A DNA stretch of 64,000 nt from Epithemia pelagica (GCA_946965045.2 OX337228.1:496001-560000), one strand, 5' to 3'; positions 42,778 to 53,734 are shown, numbered from the stretch's first letter. The notes: generated by a model not told the origin, from the sequence alone. Made by a program: numbers and translations.

Positions 42778-44296
42778 TGCTCACCAAAATTTCTTCCAAA
42801 TCGCGTCGCGCTTTTACAGTCCATTCTATCGATCCGCGATTTTGCGATTTGCGCATTGGGCGCTCAACATGACTATGTGCGACCGGGCTCATAAATTAAA
42901 GATAGCAAAAGTAGCTTTTGCTCCAGTTACCTCCATCTCTAGCTCCACGGCCTCTTCATGAGACCTTCCCAGGGCAATATAAAAGTAAGAAATATACGGC
43001 AAAGGCCGTAACAGGGCTTTTATCATTGTCTTCTTTGATGCCCATTGTCAAGTGAAGTTTCTCTCGTCCGTCGCCAAAAATTGTAGCAATAGTGTGGAGG
43101 CGCGCATGTCAATCTATATGTTCCCCATGGTATTCATCAGTTTGTATACTCCGAATGAGCCGGCCATCCCCCTGTAGCTTTGTACCAGAGTCTACGGCAA
43201 AACTTTATGCGACTGATTTTGGACGAAAAAAACGATCCACTAAAAGTTTCAGGAGGGAGTACTCTACTAGGTGGTTGATATACGATCGTCCCATATCGTA
43301 GGATATGCAAATGACGGGACAGTTCCGGGTACCAGCACAGATAGAACATCCGATATCGTTTCTCTAAGCATCCAGCAAGGGTCGAACCATGCCAAGCCAA
43401 GGGAGGAAAGTGTTGAGGTTGTTGTTGTCCTAGCTCATGGCCCTCATTATTTTCAACGAGGACAAACGACTCGAGATTGAGAGTTGAGAGCTCGATTGCC
43501 ATCCGTCATGTTGTCATCCGCCATATGATAGATCACATCTCGTGCGAGTGGCATCAAGTCGAAGCGTCACTTACCACCACAATACCACGAGCACCTCTTT
43601 GCATATCGTTGATTGTTGAAGTAGTGGCGTAGGAGGAAGCCGAACAGAGGATTCGCATGGCCGCCGAAGAGGTTGTGGGTTGAGGCACCTCTTAACAAAA
43701 GACGAATATGATGAGTGGCGTGCAGCATCCGCAAGGGAACAGACCCAAAATTTACAATGACCTACAATGACCGACACATTTGCTTCCGAATCGCAGATGC
43801 TCACGGTGAGCAAATCGCATTTGGTGAGCGCTTACCCTCTAACTTATCATCGGAACATTGATGCGGGTGAAGGTGCGAGTGCGGGGGCTTACCCCCCGCA
43901 CTCGCATCAACGTTCTTACTAGAAACTTAACAGTTATCCGTAGTTTTGTCATGCGAGTGTGCTTCAACGGATAGAATGACAGACGATTGTCGGATCCACA
44001 AATCCACAATCCACACACTCCATATACGACGGCAACGACGACAGCTCTACGATCTACGAAGAAGAAAGACAATCTTACGATAGCACAACTACGGATAATG
44101 TATCGAGGCGACGGACGTGATAAAAAAATGTTTTTGCTAGTATTCACAAAATTGCATTCGTGCTAATGGGATCGGGGTTCATTCATTTTTTCGTTTGACG
44201 ACATTTCACAGGTGATGACGAATGTGCTGATGATCCGCATTGTCATTCCGTCCTGCGATTGTATATGCTAATGTAGTAGAAACATAAAAACTACCC
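42778..44296. other. Non-coding left part of Harbinger copy 2
   Basis: No convincing gene. It contains subterminal repeats of the AATCGCG/GGTGAGC type (42778-42850, 43784-43825) and a hairpin with 13-base stems (43875-43887 with 43893-43905, GCGAGTGCGGGGG). This region is absent from copy 1. Confidence 0.55.
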
Positions 44297-44505
44297 ATCA
44301 TGCTCATAAATTCAAGACAGCACTGTCTCGTCTGAGGAGACAGCCAGATTGACGTGGCAGCTTTGAATATACAAATCTGGAGAGAAGATGTTTGATGTTT
44401 GGCTTAGGTGGCCACGTTCATGCCAAGTCAAAGGAAACAAAGCAGAGTCGATGTTGTCACTTTTCAAGGCAAACTACTTGTAGCCAGATAACATTTTTTC
44501 TTGCA

Positions 44506-45567
44506 ATGGACGATTGGATTATTGATGCCGTGTTTGAAGAAGAGCTTGAGCTTGTTCTTGTCATCCATTTATTCAATCAAAGAAAACGTCTCCGACTCAT
44601 GAAATGGCAACACCGTCGTCTCGATTGGGATGAATATGTTGCGATGCTTCTCCACACAAATGAGTTTGAGAACACTTTGCACATGAGTTATGAAGCATTC
44701 TCCATTCTAGTAGATTTGATACGTCCTGGCATTTCCATCGATCCGATGCTCTCCAGCGCCGGCAGTGGCGGCAATGATCCAATCTATCCGGAAATGGTTG
44801 CATCAATCGGTCTACGTTGGTTTGGTGGAGAACTAGAGAAAAGTTTGAAGCATATCCATGGGGTATCGAGAGATACAGTCCGTCGCATGATCAACCTGTT
44901 TCTCAAAGCAGTAAAGGAATGTGAGCATCTTGCAATCCAACTGCCTACCACCGAGGAAGGTTTGAAGGAACTTGCCGATGGTTTTGGAGAAGTGAGTGAA
45001 TCTCAAGGCCTCATGTATGGGTGTGTTGGAGCCATTGATGGGTGGCTCTGTACCCATGAACGCCCGAGGTTTGAAGAAAATCAGGCTGACTATTTCTCTG
45101 GCCATTACCATCGATATGGATCAAACGTACAAGCGGTATGTGATTCGAAACTCAAATTTATATACGTTGCGTACGCTGCTCCTGGGAAAACAAACGACTT
45201 CAACGCGTTTAGAATGTGCACTGGTCTCCACGAGTGGATGCATGCGCTCACTCAAGAAAGAAAGTATTACCTTGTTGGCGACAACGCATATGAACTTTCT
45301 GACCAATTGTTGATTCCGTTCTCAGGCGCCAACATTTCAAGACAAAACTCAGACTTCAATTTCTTTTTGTCGCAAATGAGGATACGAATTGAAATGGCGT
45401 TTGGGAGATTGACAACGAAATGGCGAATCTTCAGACGAGACTTCCAGTACGATGTAACAAAAATACGTGACACGGTAATGGTAGCATGCCAACTGCACAA
45501 CTTTGTAATTGCGCATGGAGATTCCATAGAGCAAAATGAAAATCAGAAGATTTTATTGAAGCCCTAG
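44506..45567 (+). pseudogene. Harbinger transposase, frameshifted copy
   Basis: Practically identical to 4385-5602, with the DDE residues all present (GAIDGW, VGDNAY, RIEMAFGR) and few substitutions (for example KTNDF for KTNDI). One A is missing near 45543 (GAAAATCAG for GAAAATACAG), so the last about 60 residues are replaced by a short tail ending at 45567. The remaining nucleotide sequence up to 45721 still matches. The catalytic core is complete, so residual activity cannot be excluded. Confidence 0.88.
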
Positions 45568-45762
45568 AACAAGCAAGAGATGGGCTCGGGTATTATGAAA
45601 CTACGCAAGAAACAAGTGCAGTCGAGGTGGGCCATTCTGCAAGGCAAGAGTGGTTGTCGCAACAAATTCAACTCGAGGGTATTGGCCGTCCAACAGCCAA
45701 CACCCTATTCATCAATCATTGAATAGTAGTAATGGTAGTACCACTGTAGTATCATTTTCCTC

Positions 45763-47397
45763 TTACTCCTCATTGTCCTTTGATGCATCCTCCATTGTTT
45801 TCATGACGACTTTGTATCGCCTATCGATCACATGGAACTCACGTTTGGCCTCGAGGAACGCTTCACCAAACTCGTACCGCTGTGAATCAGAGGCAATAGT
45901 GCTTGTACTTTGTTGCGACAAAGGAATCTGTGGCTGAAATCCATCCAACTGTCCTCGCATTTGGTCTAGGACTCCATCATAGAGGTGCTTCTCTCCATCA
46001 ACCTTTTTTGTTGCCTTGAGGTTTGCTTTAGCCGTCTTCATTTCATTTTTCTTTACGGTATGGAGTGGGGTCAATTGTTCAAGTTCAGCCATCATAGCAT
46101 TGGAGGCTTGAGTCTTTACAGCCAAGGCTTGATGTGCCACTAGCTTCTCTTTCAAAGCATTACTTGCTTTGATGGCTTCGACCAATTGTTTGTTAGACTC
46201 GTGGAGTTGCTTCTGTTTCTTGTAAGAGCGTTGTTTCTTTCCATCCGATGGGTTGGTCGACTGAGAGAAAACACTTGGATCCCGAAACAAACGAAGGACA
46301 AGGTCAGAAAGGTTTGCTTCTTCGACAAAGTTGTGAAAATACATCAAATAATACTTTGATCGAACAAAATGAATGAATGATTTCTGACTTTCTTGGTCTG
46401 TGGGAGGAGAGATCTCTTCATTATCTTCGTCGACATCTGAGTATGCATCACCATGGTTCCCAGAGCGTTTGTAGTTATAGAAAGACGTAGTGTAGAGACG
46501 CCGCAGTTCCGCGACTGCCTTCTTTGCTTTCTCTTTGTCAAATCTTCCACGAAGGAGTCCTGGATTGACTGAGGTTTGATTGGGGATTCCTCTCCCATAT
46601 TTATTTGCTTTCAATTCACTGTTATTGGCTTCATTGTATAGTTTGGCTATTTCTTCATGAAGAACGTCTGCAGGCAAGCGTCGGTCATCAATCTCACGAC
46701 GAGTGGCTGTCGAACACAGATTTGGGAGCAGTGGCTTGATTCTATCATGGGAAAGAACATTGACAAGACGGAAATAGTTGGTATACACGACTGTGCTTGT
46801 TGTTGGTATAGTAGTGTTTGACTGCGGAGGAGCACTATTGGCTGTACCAGAACCAGACATACGAGCAGCTGCAATATTTTGTGCAAAAACTTCTTCGTTG
46901 CTTTTCTTCCGCCGTGCATCCAAAATTTTGTCGACGAGCTCTTCGCAGACATCTTGTTTCTTCTTCTGGCGAAGGTTGCGAATGCCAAAGTGGGTGCCCA
47001 CTGTACGGATTTGCTCGTATGTCAAGTTTTTTACCAGGTATCCCCGAATGTGATGAATACGGGAGAGAGGAACCTGTCCTTGGTTAGACTGAGTTGTCAC
47101 CCTGTAGATTTTGGTCGTCCCAAAAATCACATCATCGTAGGTGATGGCCTCAACAATGTGCTTCCATTCTTCAATGGAAGAGGGTTTCCAGTCATGAAAT
47201 GCAGGTTTGAAGTCAGGTAGACGATAGAAATTTGAGTTTGGAGCGACGCGTGGATCATTTTCTTCTACAAGCTGGGCTTTCCCGGCTACATCACCACTAG
47301 CAACACCTCTGGAAACACCACCACCTACATCAGATTGAGTTTGTTGTTGAGAGGCTTGGCTGTACTGTGTGACAATAGGGACAGAAGAGGTGCTCAT
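45763..47397 (-). CDS. Harbinger partner protein, intact copy
   Basis: The frame is open from 47511; I prefer the Met at 47397 (MSTSSVPIV), giving 544 residues. Visible parts are: a Gln/Gly-rich N-terminus; a Trp-containing segment (FKPAFHDWKPSSIEEWKHI); a basic helical stretch (YEQIRTVGTHFGIRNLRQKK) resembling a small DNA-binding helix pair; an acidic DVDEDNEEI segment; and a coiled-coil-like C-terminus rich in Lys/Glu/Ala. In PIF/Harbinger elements the second gene usually encodes a Myb/SANT protein that binds element ends and helps transposase enter the nucleus; the role here is inferred from position. It is convergent with the transposase, 41 bp from its original stop. Confidence 0.75.
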   Translation of the reverse strand: MSTSSVPIVTQYSQASQQQTQSDVGGGVSRGVASGDVAGKAQLVEENDPRVAPNSNFYRLPDFKPAFHDWKPSSIEEWKHIVEAITYDDVIFGTTKIYRVTTQSNQGQVPLSRIHHIRGYLVKNLTYEQIRTVGTHFGIRNLRQKKKQDVCEELVDKILDARRKKSNEEVFAQNIAAARMSGSGTANSAPPQSNTTIPTTSTVVYTNYFRLVNVLSHDRIKPLLPNLCSTATRREIDDRRLPADVLHEEIAKLYNEANNSELKANKYGRGIPNQTSVNPGLLRGRFDKEKAKKAVAELRRLYTTSFYNYKRSGNHGDAYSDVDEDNEEISPPTDQESQKSFIHFVRSKYYLMYFHNFVEEANLSDLVLRLFRDPSVFSQSTNPSDGKKQRSYKKQKQLHESNKQLVEAIKASNALKEKLVAHQALAVKTQASNAMMAELEQLTPLHTVKKNEMKTAKANLKATKKVDGEKHLYDGVLDQMRGQLDGFQPQIPLSQQSTSTIASDSQRYEFGEAFLEAKREFHVIDRRYKVVMKTMEDASKDNEE

Positions 47398-47947
47398 GAT
47401 GATGGTCGAACCCAACAAAAACAAACACTCTGCTTTTTGTTGCTCCGAGTAGCATTGGCAGCAAAACGTTGCCCTCACAGCCCTTGCATGCCCGCAGTGA
47501 CTTGCAAGCAATTTTTGCGAGCGCCCGCGCTAAATTTTTAGATTTGGAGTCCCCCCTCGCACTCGCACCTGCCCCCGCACCAAAAAGTAGCCTGATAAGT
47601 TACCGTCTTAGCAGTTTTTTTGCTTCCGAATCGCGTTTTGGTGAGCATGAGCACCAGAATCGCGCTTTTGCTCGTCGATAGAATGGGCCCTGAGTCTTGT
47701 CTGCGGTGTGTTAAGTGAATCAACCTCAAGAAGTTGTACTCCTTATCGAGACGAATCGCGTTTTGGTGAGCATGTGCACCAAAATCATGCTTTTGCGCGT
47801 CGATAGAGTGGGCCCTGAGGTTCGGTCTTATCGGAGCGTGATATCATCTCATATCATAAGTTTTGCACGCTGGAAGATTACCCCCAAGCTGAGGGTGAGT
47901 ATTTAGTCGCATATAAGTCGTACCTAAAGGTACTTCCTGTTACTCAC

Positions 47948-49599
47948 CAGGGTTTGGAAGTCACGTTACCAGGCATACGAACTTGACTTTTACAGCTAAA
48001 GTCTATAATAAAATGTACTCTGACTTAACTTGTACTTTCAAAGTCGCTATCTAACAACTAGGAACTTGACTTCAACTTTACAGTCTTCCAAAGTCTTTCC
48101 CGCTCGCACAAGTTATAGGTATCCGATCGAGTCGTCTCGATAAGGAGTACACCTTCTTGTGGTTGATTCACTTAACACACCGTAGACAAGACTCGAACTA
48201 TCATAACTAGTTCTCTAGGTATGCTATAGAAGACGAGATTGGCGCCATTGACCATGACGGGACTACCAACATTGGCTTACATGTGAGAATCAAAGATACA
48301 TGTGAGAACCTGTGGTCATTGGGAAATGGACAATCATCCAAGGATACGTACAGGATACGTAGACACGGTACATTAGAGATATGACCCAGTAGATCCTCGT
48401 AGCCTTAGTACATTTGGGAAGAAATGCACGTAGGATCTCTGTACCCAGTACTGGGGATAATAACCTAATGTGGCAGCAAAGACAGCCATGGGGAAAGACA
48501 TACAAATCTAGAATAAAGCTCACAATCTAAAATCTCACCATTCATCACATCTCTTTGTGTCCTACCTACTCTCCTAGTAGTTGTTGGCCTTTTCCTTGAC
48601 CCGTGGGGAACTGGCTACGTAGTTGGTGACTCCTGATTGTCCTCTTTGCTCTCTGTCTGCTGAGGCTTTGGTACAGCCTCTAAAACCTAACACTCACCAC
48701 ATTCCTGTTTGGGCAGACGCCCTTTAACCTTTGCGACCCGCACCCCCCATCGACTTGACTTTACGTGTAAACTCAACCTGCATGGAATCCTGAACTTGAC
48801 TTTGACTTTCATCCAAAGTCAAAGTCTCTGTCTCGCGAAAGCAACTTGACTTTAGGCTCTTTGACTTTACAGACTTTGACTTTAAGTCTCAGACTTTACG
48901 ACATAAAGTCTCTATAACACACAACCACCATGGGTATTTGTTGTTTAGACTTTAGACGTGAGACAGTAGTGCACACTTGCAACACTGCCCAATAGTCAGC
49001 AGTCAGCGTTGCCCAGTGCCCAGTAAAGAACCGAAGCACCTCCATCCTCCATCACTCTCCAATTGCCGTGGACCATGAACCATCGACACTCGACACCCTA
49101 TAGACCCCATCTTTCAGTATGCAGTTCTTGCAATATAATCATCTCCCTAGAACACACTCCATTCTCTTTCTTTGCGCTAATGAAGACACAAGTCGATGTT
49201 ACCATCAATGACTACAAAGCCAGACTTGATTCCATCTCTGACACCATTTTCCTAGTGGGTTATAGGGTTACTAGCACTGTCATTTAACTTGTGTGGGTAA
49301 AGTCAGCGAGTACTACTACTGTGACTTGACTTGTGTGGATAAAGTCGGAAGTGGTATGATATGAACTTGACTTTGGGCGTTAAAGTCAGTGTTCTGTATG
49401 CTATGACTTGACTTGCTATGACTTGACTTTACTTGGTGGGGGGCGTGAAGTCGAGGCGATGCGGAGGGCTGACTTGACTTTGTGCGTAAAGTCAGTGCTA
49501 CGAAGTTGAATGACTTGACTTTGGATAGTCCTAAAGTCTTAAAGTTGGTGTTAAAGTCTTAAAGTTTGGTGTTGTCCAAAGTCAGACTTCCAAACCCTG
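47948..49599. mobile_element. hAT-like element, copy 2, carrying a nested insertion
   Basis: Same CAGGGTTTGGAAGTC ends and the same TTACTCAC duplication (47940-47947, 49600-49607) as at 7556-8554, so it was present before the two foldback regions separated. It differs by the nested 633-bp element at 48104-48736 and a short repeat expansion (TATGACTTGACT) near 49400. Confidence 0.85.
48104..48736. mobile_element. Nested 633-bp element, TIR TCGCA, 5-bp TSD CCCGC
   Basis: Flanked by CCCGC on both sides (48099-48103, 48737-48741); the other hAT copy has a single CCCGC at this place. Ends are TCGCACAAGTTA and the complement of TCGCAAAGGTTA, 12 bp with two mismatches. It carries an inverted copy of the 70-bp dispersed repeat near 48128-48200. 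No transposase is visible; superfamily unassigned. Confidence 0.78.
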
Positions 49600-49709
49600 T
49601 TACTCACCCCCTTGGCGCGAGGCCCAAGCTCTCGATTCTGATACAAATTTCACATTACCTCCCTTCATTCATCACGGTAGTGGAGGTGCAGTGGTCTGTA
49701 ACACTCCGA

Positions 49710-50881
49710 ATGTCGACTTCTTCTTCACACAAACGGCACCGTAGTTCCCAAAAGGATGTCAGGAAAGCCTTTGCGGCTCATCGCATTTTCGAAAGGTCCA
49801 CGGCGTCCGATAGAGACGGTATAGAGAGAATAGAGAATCGCCAAAAGCCATCCGACCTCTACATTGCCGAATGACTCCTCCTCTCTTTTCCCTCTACCTT
49901 CTTCCAACAGAGGTGATGCGACCCTTTCCAATTCCCCATACAGGACCCCTTTGGTGAACAACCCCCCGTATCAAGCTGCCGGCACCACGGGAAGACCGGA
50001 ACCGTCCATCTTTTTGGACGCTGCTGCTGCCACCTCTCTGCCGACCATCCCTTCGGTGCATAGCAACTCCACAAGACCTCAGATTCGTGTTACCTCCCAT
50101 CCTTCTTTTCCCCACGCGGCTCCCGCCAGTCTTTCCTCTGCTACCGAAGCAGCTCCCATCAATTCTTCCTCCAATCCACAGCCTGGACAGACAAGGCTCT
50201 CTTCGACATTCTTTGAAACAGACGTGGATCCTTCGGTCATGTGGAGTTTGGCACTCAATCTTCTCCTCCAAAGGCAATGCACATCCTACCATCATCTTCT
50301 GTTGCAAAACAGCAACCACTAGCCAATCCCACTGAGACGGCCAACAATCGTTGTGCTATGGGCAACCAGGGAACCGAACAATCAAATGCGAACAATCCAC
50401 CTAGTGCATCCTTGTATACCATTCCAACCCTTGCCCCTTCTCCCAACACTCTTCTTCATACTGATCCCCGAGGACCACCACAACAGCAATCCCCTCGTCC
50501 TGTCGCTGCCGAGCAACACAAGAAACCAGCAAGCACAAGAACTCCTCAATTCCCCAGCCAGTGAAGAAGATCACAGACTCGTTGTACAAATTCGATGGCA
50601 TCCACCTCTATCATGCAAAGTACCGGCGACTTGTCGAAATTCAATCCTCCATTGACTCTTGTGTCGTCATCGTCGGTGTCCCCTCAATCTTTGACTTTGA
50701 CATCCGATACAAGCTTTTTCAGAGATTGGAAGCAACGGAAGATGATGGAGGCACATTTGGGTTGACAAATGGAAACGACGATGGAACAGTAGGGAGACAA
50801 ACTGGACCGAGCAATAAATTATTTGGAAGCATACAAGCAATCATTGAAAAAAAAAATTCGTTTAGTATTGATTCATATTAA
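49710..50881 (+). pseudogene. Degenerate foldback-element ORF, copy 2
   Basis: Colinear with 8665-9808: basic N-terminus, Pro/Ser-rich middle, Asn/Gln-rich stretch and the C-terminal 'SLYKFDGIHLYHAKYR' segment. Here the part from about 50561 through 'FDFDIRYKLFQRLEA' stays in one frame where copy 1 has a shift, while a later shift ('GTVGRQTG') is private to this copy. Function unknown. Confidence 0.5.
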
Positions 50882-51253
50882 TTGACCAAACGAGAAGGAT
50901 GGTTGGAGGGATGCAAGGTGACGATGGAGCACACCTTCACAGGCTTGGAGTTGCCACGGACGGGCTTTCTTGCCATGCCAGTCAGAAAAAGTCTTCGGGG
51001 TAGACAGACATGTTTTTCGATTGGATGCGGTTTGTGTCGAGTGTAGTAGAATGGGACGTGAGATGACCCAGAAGGTGTTGTTAGGGGTATCGGACTTGGG
51101 TGTAACCTTTGGATCAGCTCGGAAACCAGGATGGGTGGTGTAATGAACCTCACTCATTGGTGGCCGTGGTGACTGTGTTGAGGTGCAATGAGGTTTGTAT
51201 CAGAATCGAGAAATCGCCAAAAAAGGACCTCGCGCCAAGGGGGTGAGTATTAA

Positions 51254-51427
51254 TAATTCCCGGTGTCGAGTCCTTTCAAGGAGGGACCGCCCGGCGCGAA
51301 GGGTAGAATGACGAGGAGGGCAATGGTCGCGGAGGGCGCATGTCCGACAAGACAATTGCCCGTCGAGTCATTCTCCCGACAAGCCGGGCGCGCCCGACGC
51401 GAAAGGACGGCCAGACACAGGGAATTA
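51254..51427. mobile_element. 174-bp palindromic MITE-like element
   Basis: Ends TAATTCCC / GGGAATTA; internal arms AGAATGACGAGGAGGGCAAT (51305-51324) and the complementary run at 51355-51374 form a long imperfect hairpin rich in GC. It marks the junction where foldback copy 2 stops. Confidence 0.7.
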
Positions 51428-51610
51428 GTAAACTTACTCCCTATCAGGCTGTGTAGTTAGTGAGACTTCCTGGAAGAAGTGTCACACAAGTGTCACGCAA
51501 GTGTCATACAAGTGTGTTGGTTCTCGAGGAGGGCAAACACAATCTTCAATCTTCATCAACGCCATGCAGATACATTCCATCGGATTGTTCGCAACTTCTT
51601 GGATAGCAAC

Positions 51611-52705
51611 ATGACTGCTCAAGAGGAAGAGATCAGCGAAAAGGAAGAAGAACCAAAGATTGATGAGATTGCCTATCCCTTTATGGGCAAGAAAGCGTTA
51701 TTTTCAGGACTTCGATCTGGCGTATTTGATGCCATTCATGACGCAGTTGCTGCTAATGAGAGCGACAGCTCGAAACGACCGGAGGTATCTTTTGAAAGTA
51801 TAGAGAAGCGGTGTAGCGTGAAGGGAGAACGCTTATGTACGTTGCTCTCAGCGTGTGTGGCCCTATCACTTGTTCGTCGCCGATATACAACGGATGGCCT
51901 GGAGATGTTTTCGCTTCCCAAAGCATCGGCTCATCAACTGGTTCGTTCATCCAAGCGATACTGGGGTGATTATATCTCCGGACAGGTGGACGCACAATTC
52001 TACAGCCGCATGGCAGATTTACATGATACATTAGAATCAGGGAGTACCTCATCGCATGGGTATGACGCGTGGTTTGAATCCGATCCAGAAGCGGCGGAAC
52101 GATACACAAAAGCACAACACAATGGATCATTGGCCACGGCATATGCACTCCATAAGCGACTGCCAGAACTGGCCCAGGAGCGCAGCTCACTGCGCATGTT
52201 GGATGTGGGTGGGGAATCGGGTGCCTTTTCCATTGCCAGTTGCCCAAAGCATTGTGAATCGAGAACCCGACATTCCGGTGCGAGAACGAGTATCGACGTT
52301 GGCTCTTTCGGCGTCGGCTCCTGGAGACTGGGAAGGAGTGGTTGAACCTGAATCCTTTGACGTCGTATTGATGAGCTTTGTCAGTGGGTCTATTCCTCAC
52401 CAAGCTCTCGAAGGATTATATAGAAATGCTTTTCGAGCCCTCAAGCCCGGTGGATTGGCAGTCCTTCATGACTTCTTCGTCGACAATAGCGGCCGTGGTC
52501 CACAAAATGCTGCGCTCTGGCCTTGGCACATGTAACAGTCAATCCGGAAGGCATGGGACTTCGACCGAATCGTATCATCAAGCTTCTATGTGGCAACGAT
52601 GAGCATTGTGGAGCCGGATTTATTGCACCGAAAGTCCTCGATTTGGTCCCAGAGACAACCCAAGTGATTGTGGCTACCAAACCGGAAAAACAAAATCCTG
52701 CATAG
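51611..52705 (+). pseudogene. SAM-dependent O-methyltransferase with two compensating frameshifts
   Basis: Starts MTAQEEE at 51611. An N-terminal helical dimerisation-like region (FSGLRSGVFDAI...) is followed by the SAM-binding motif I LRMLDVGGESGAFSIA. An extra A near 52239 shifts the frame; sequence resumes as VAQSIVNREPDI and continues with ESFDVVLMSFVSGSIP and LKPGGLAVLHDFF. Near 52515 one base is missing, returning to the first frame (AHVTVNPEGMGL...) and the end at 52705. This matches small-molecule O-methyltransferases of the acetylserotonin/hydroxyneurosporene type; the substrate cannot be told. The changes restore the frame overall, so either old decay or two assembly indels. Confidence 0.7.
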
Positions 52706-53222
52706 AACGCGACTGGGAAGAGTTGGACCAGTGGGAATCCGGGGCAAGAAAAGAGGCGACGACCAATGTCATCGAATCTTCAAGATGGGAAAGCACTAAT
52801 CGGCTACGGTTACGACCCCTCACAGTCACAGGCCAAATTTTCTTGAAAAGACACCAGATGGAGTACCGAATCGAAAGGACTTGTCGTTCAACTCGTCGCG
52901 GAAGTGGTGTGGCATTTCTCTCCTTGAAATGTTCTCAGCATTATCGGCCAATTGCTACCGAGCGGGCAAGATCCCTTTGATTGGCCATTCTATCCCATCC
53001 AAAGGCATTGTCCGGCCTCGTCCGACTTGCACTGTTCCAGCAGACAACCATAGTCTGTCCACTGGACAATCTCACAACACGGGACACGCCAGACATTGAT
53101 TCGGCATCGTCGCCCGTCCAGAAACGTCCGATTGTCGACTATGTAGTATTGAAATTGAAAGAAGAATCGCCATCACATCCAATCACTAGCCACTTTCAAC
53201 AACAAGAAACCAGAAGAAACTG
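52706..53222 (+). other. Possible gene remnant, family not recognised
   Basis: Several short overlapping frames run here (52606-52980, 52881-53099, 52981-53223), with amino-acid-like composition changing frame every 100-150 bases. This could be a decayed gene downstream of the methyltransferase; nothing identifiable. Confidence 0.25.
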
Positions 53223-53734
53223 AGGACTGGATACATCTGCATCGGATGTCGCGGTTTCTTCAACTTTGCGTTGAGAAACCAACGAGGCGTCTTTCAATCG
53301 GATCTTTCCCGAGCGTCTCTTCTATCGAGTGATCCGACCGTTGCGGGTCAAAACTGACGACGTCTCCGTGCTCGAGATGGTTTGTTGACCCGGAAATGGA
53401 AACACGGCAATCAGACGGGTGGTTTTGAAGCATCAACATTGCGAGAATCTTGACAACCGCAAACAAGGAAGTGTCCGTGAGAAGACAAAGACAATGCTTC
53501 TGTTGCCGCTGATGATGGTTGTGGTGGTGGTGCTGTTGCTGGTTTGAGTGAAGAAGGAGTGGATGGCGGCAGTCGAAGATCGCGTGGTCGCTCTCCTCCT
53601 TCAGCCTTGCGGCAAACGTTGAGTCACACAGCGTCGTTGTTGACGAGCGGCGACAACGACTACGACGGGACGAAAAATGGCTATGCCAAAGGCTGTGCCC
53701 AACGTACGAATGCAACAATCATCTCCACGGAACC

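Larger units (their letters stand above)
36419..47690. mobile_element. PIF/Harbinger DNA transposon, copy 2, split by copia B
   Basis: The left end begins GGGCCCATTC at 36419 and continues with a subterminal GCGCAAAAGCGCGATTTTGG. After 47 bases it is interrupted by copia B (36466-42772), then resumes as GCTCATGCTCACCAAAAT. Joining across the copia gives GGTGCTCATGCTCACC, the exact complement of the right-end motif at 47639-47654, so the two ends form TIRs of about 60 bp. The right end is GGGCCC at 47685-47690. The interior holds 1.5 kb of non-coding left sequence, the frameshifted transposase and the intact partner gene. Without the copia the element is about 5 kb. Confidence 0.78.
47819..51253. 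mobile_element. Foldback element, copy 2 (right end lost)
   Basis: Starts GGTTCGGTCTTAT at 47819 after TGA, as in copy 1. It contains the hAT-like element at the identical site and a degenerate ORF (49710-50881). It ends at about 51253 within the mini-hairpin (AAGGGGGTGAGTAT), where a different palindromic element begins; the outer part of the right TIR is absent. Confidence 0.7.

Noticed and set aside
51263-51460. Possible CRISPR-like or tRNA-like palindrome at 51.3 kb
   Set aside because: A single pair of inverted arms with MITE-like ends; no repeat-spacer series and no cloverleaf.
53260-53718. 152-codon minus-strand ORF in the low-complexity zone
   Set aside because: His/Gln-rich frame of a CAA/CAC repeat tract; other frames over the same tract are equally open.
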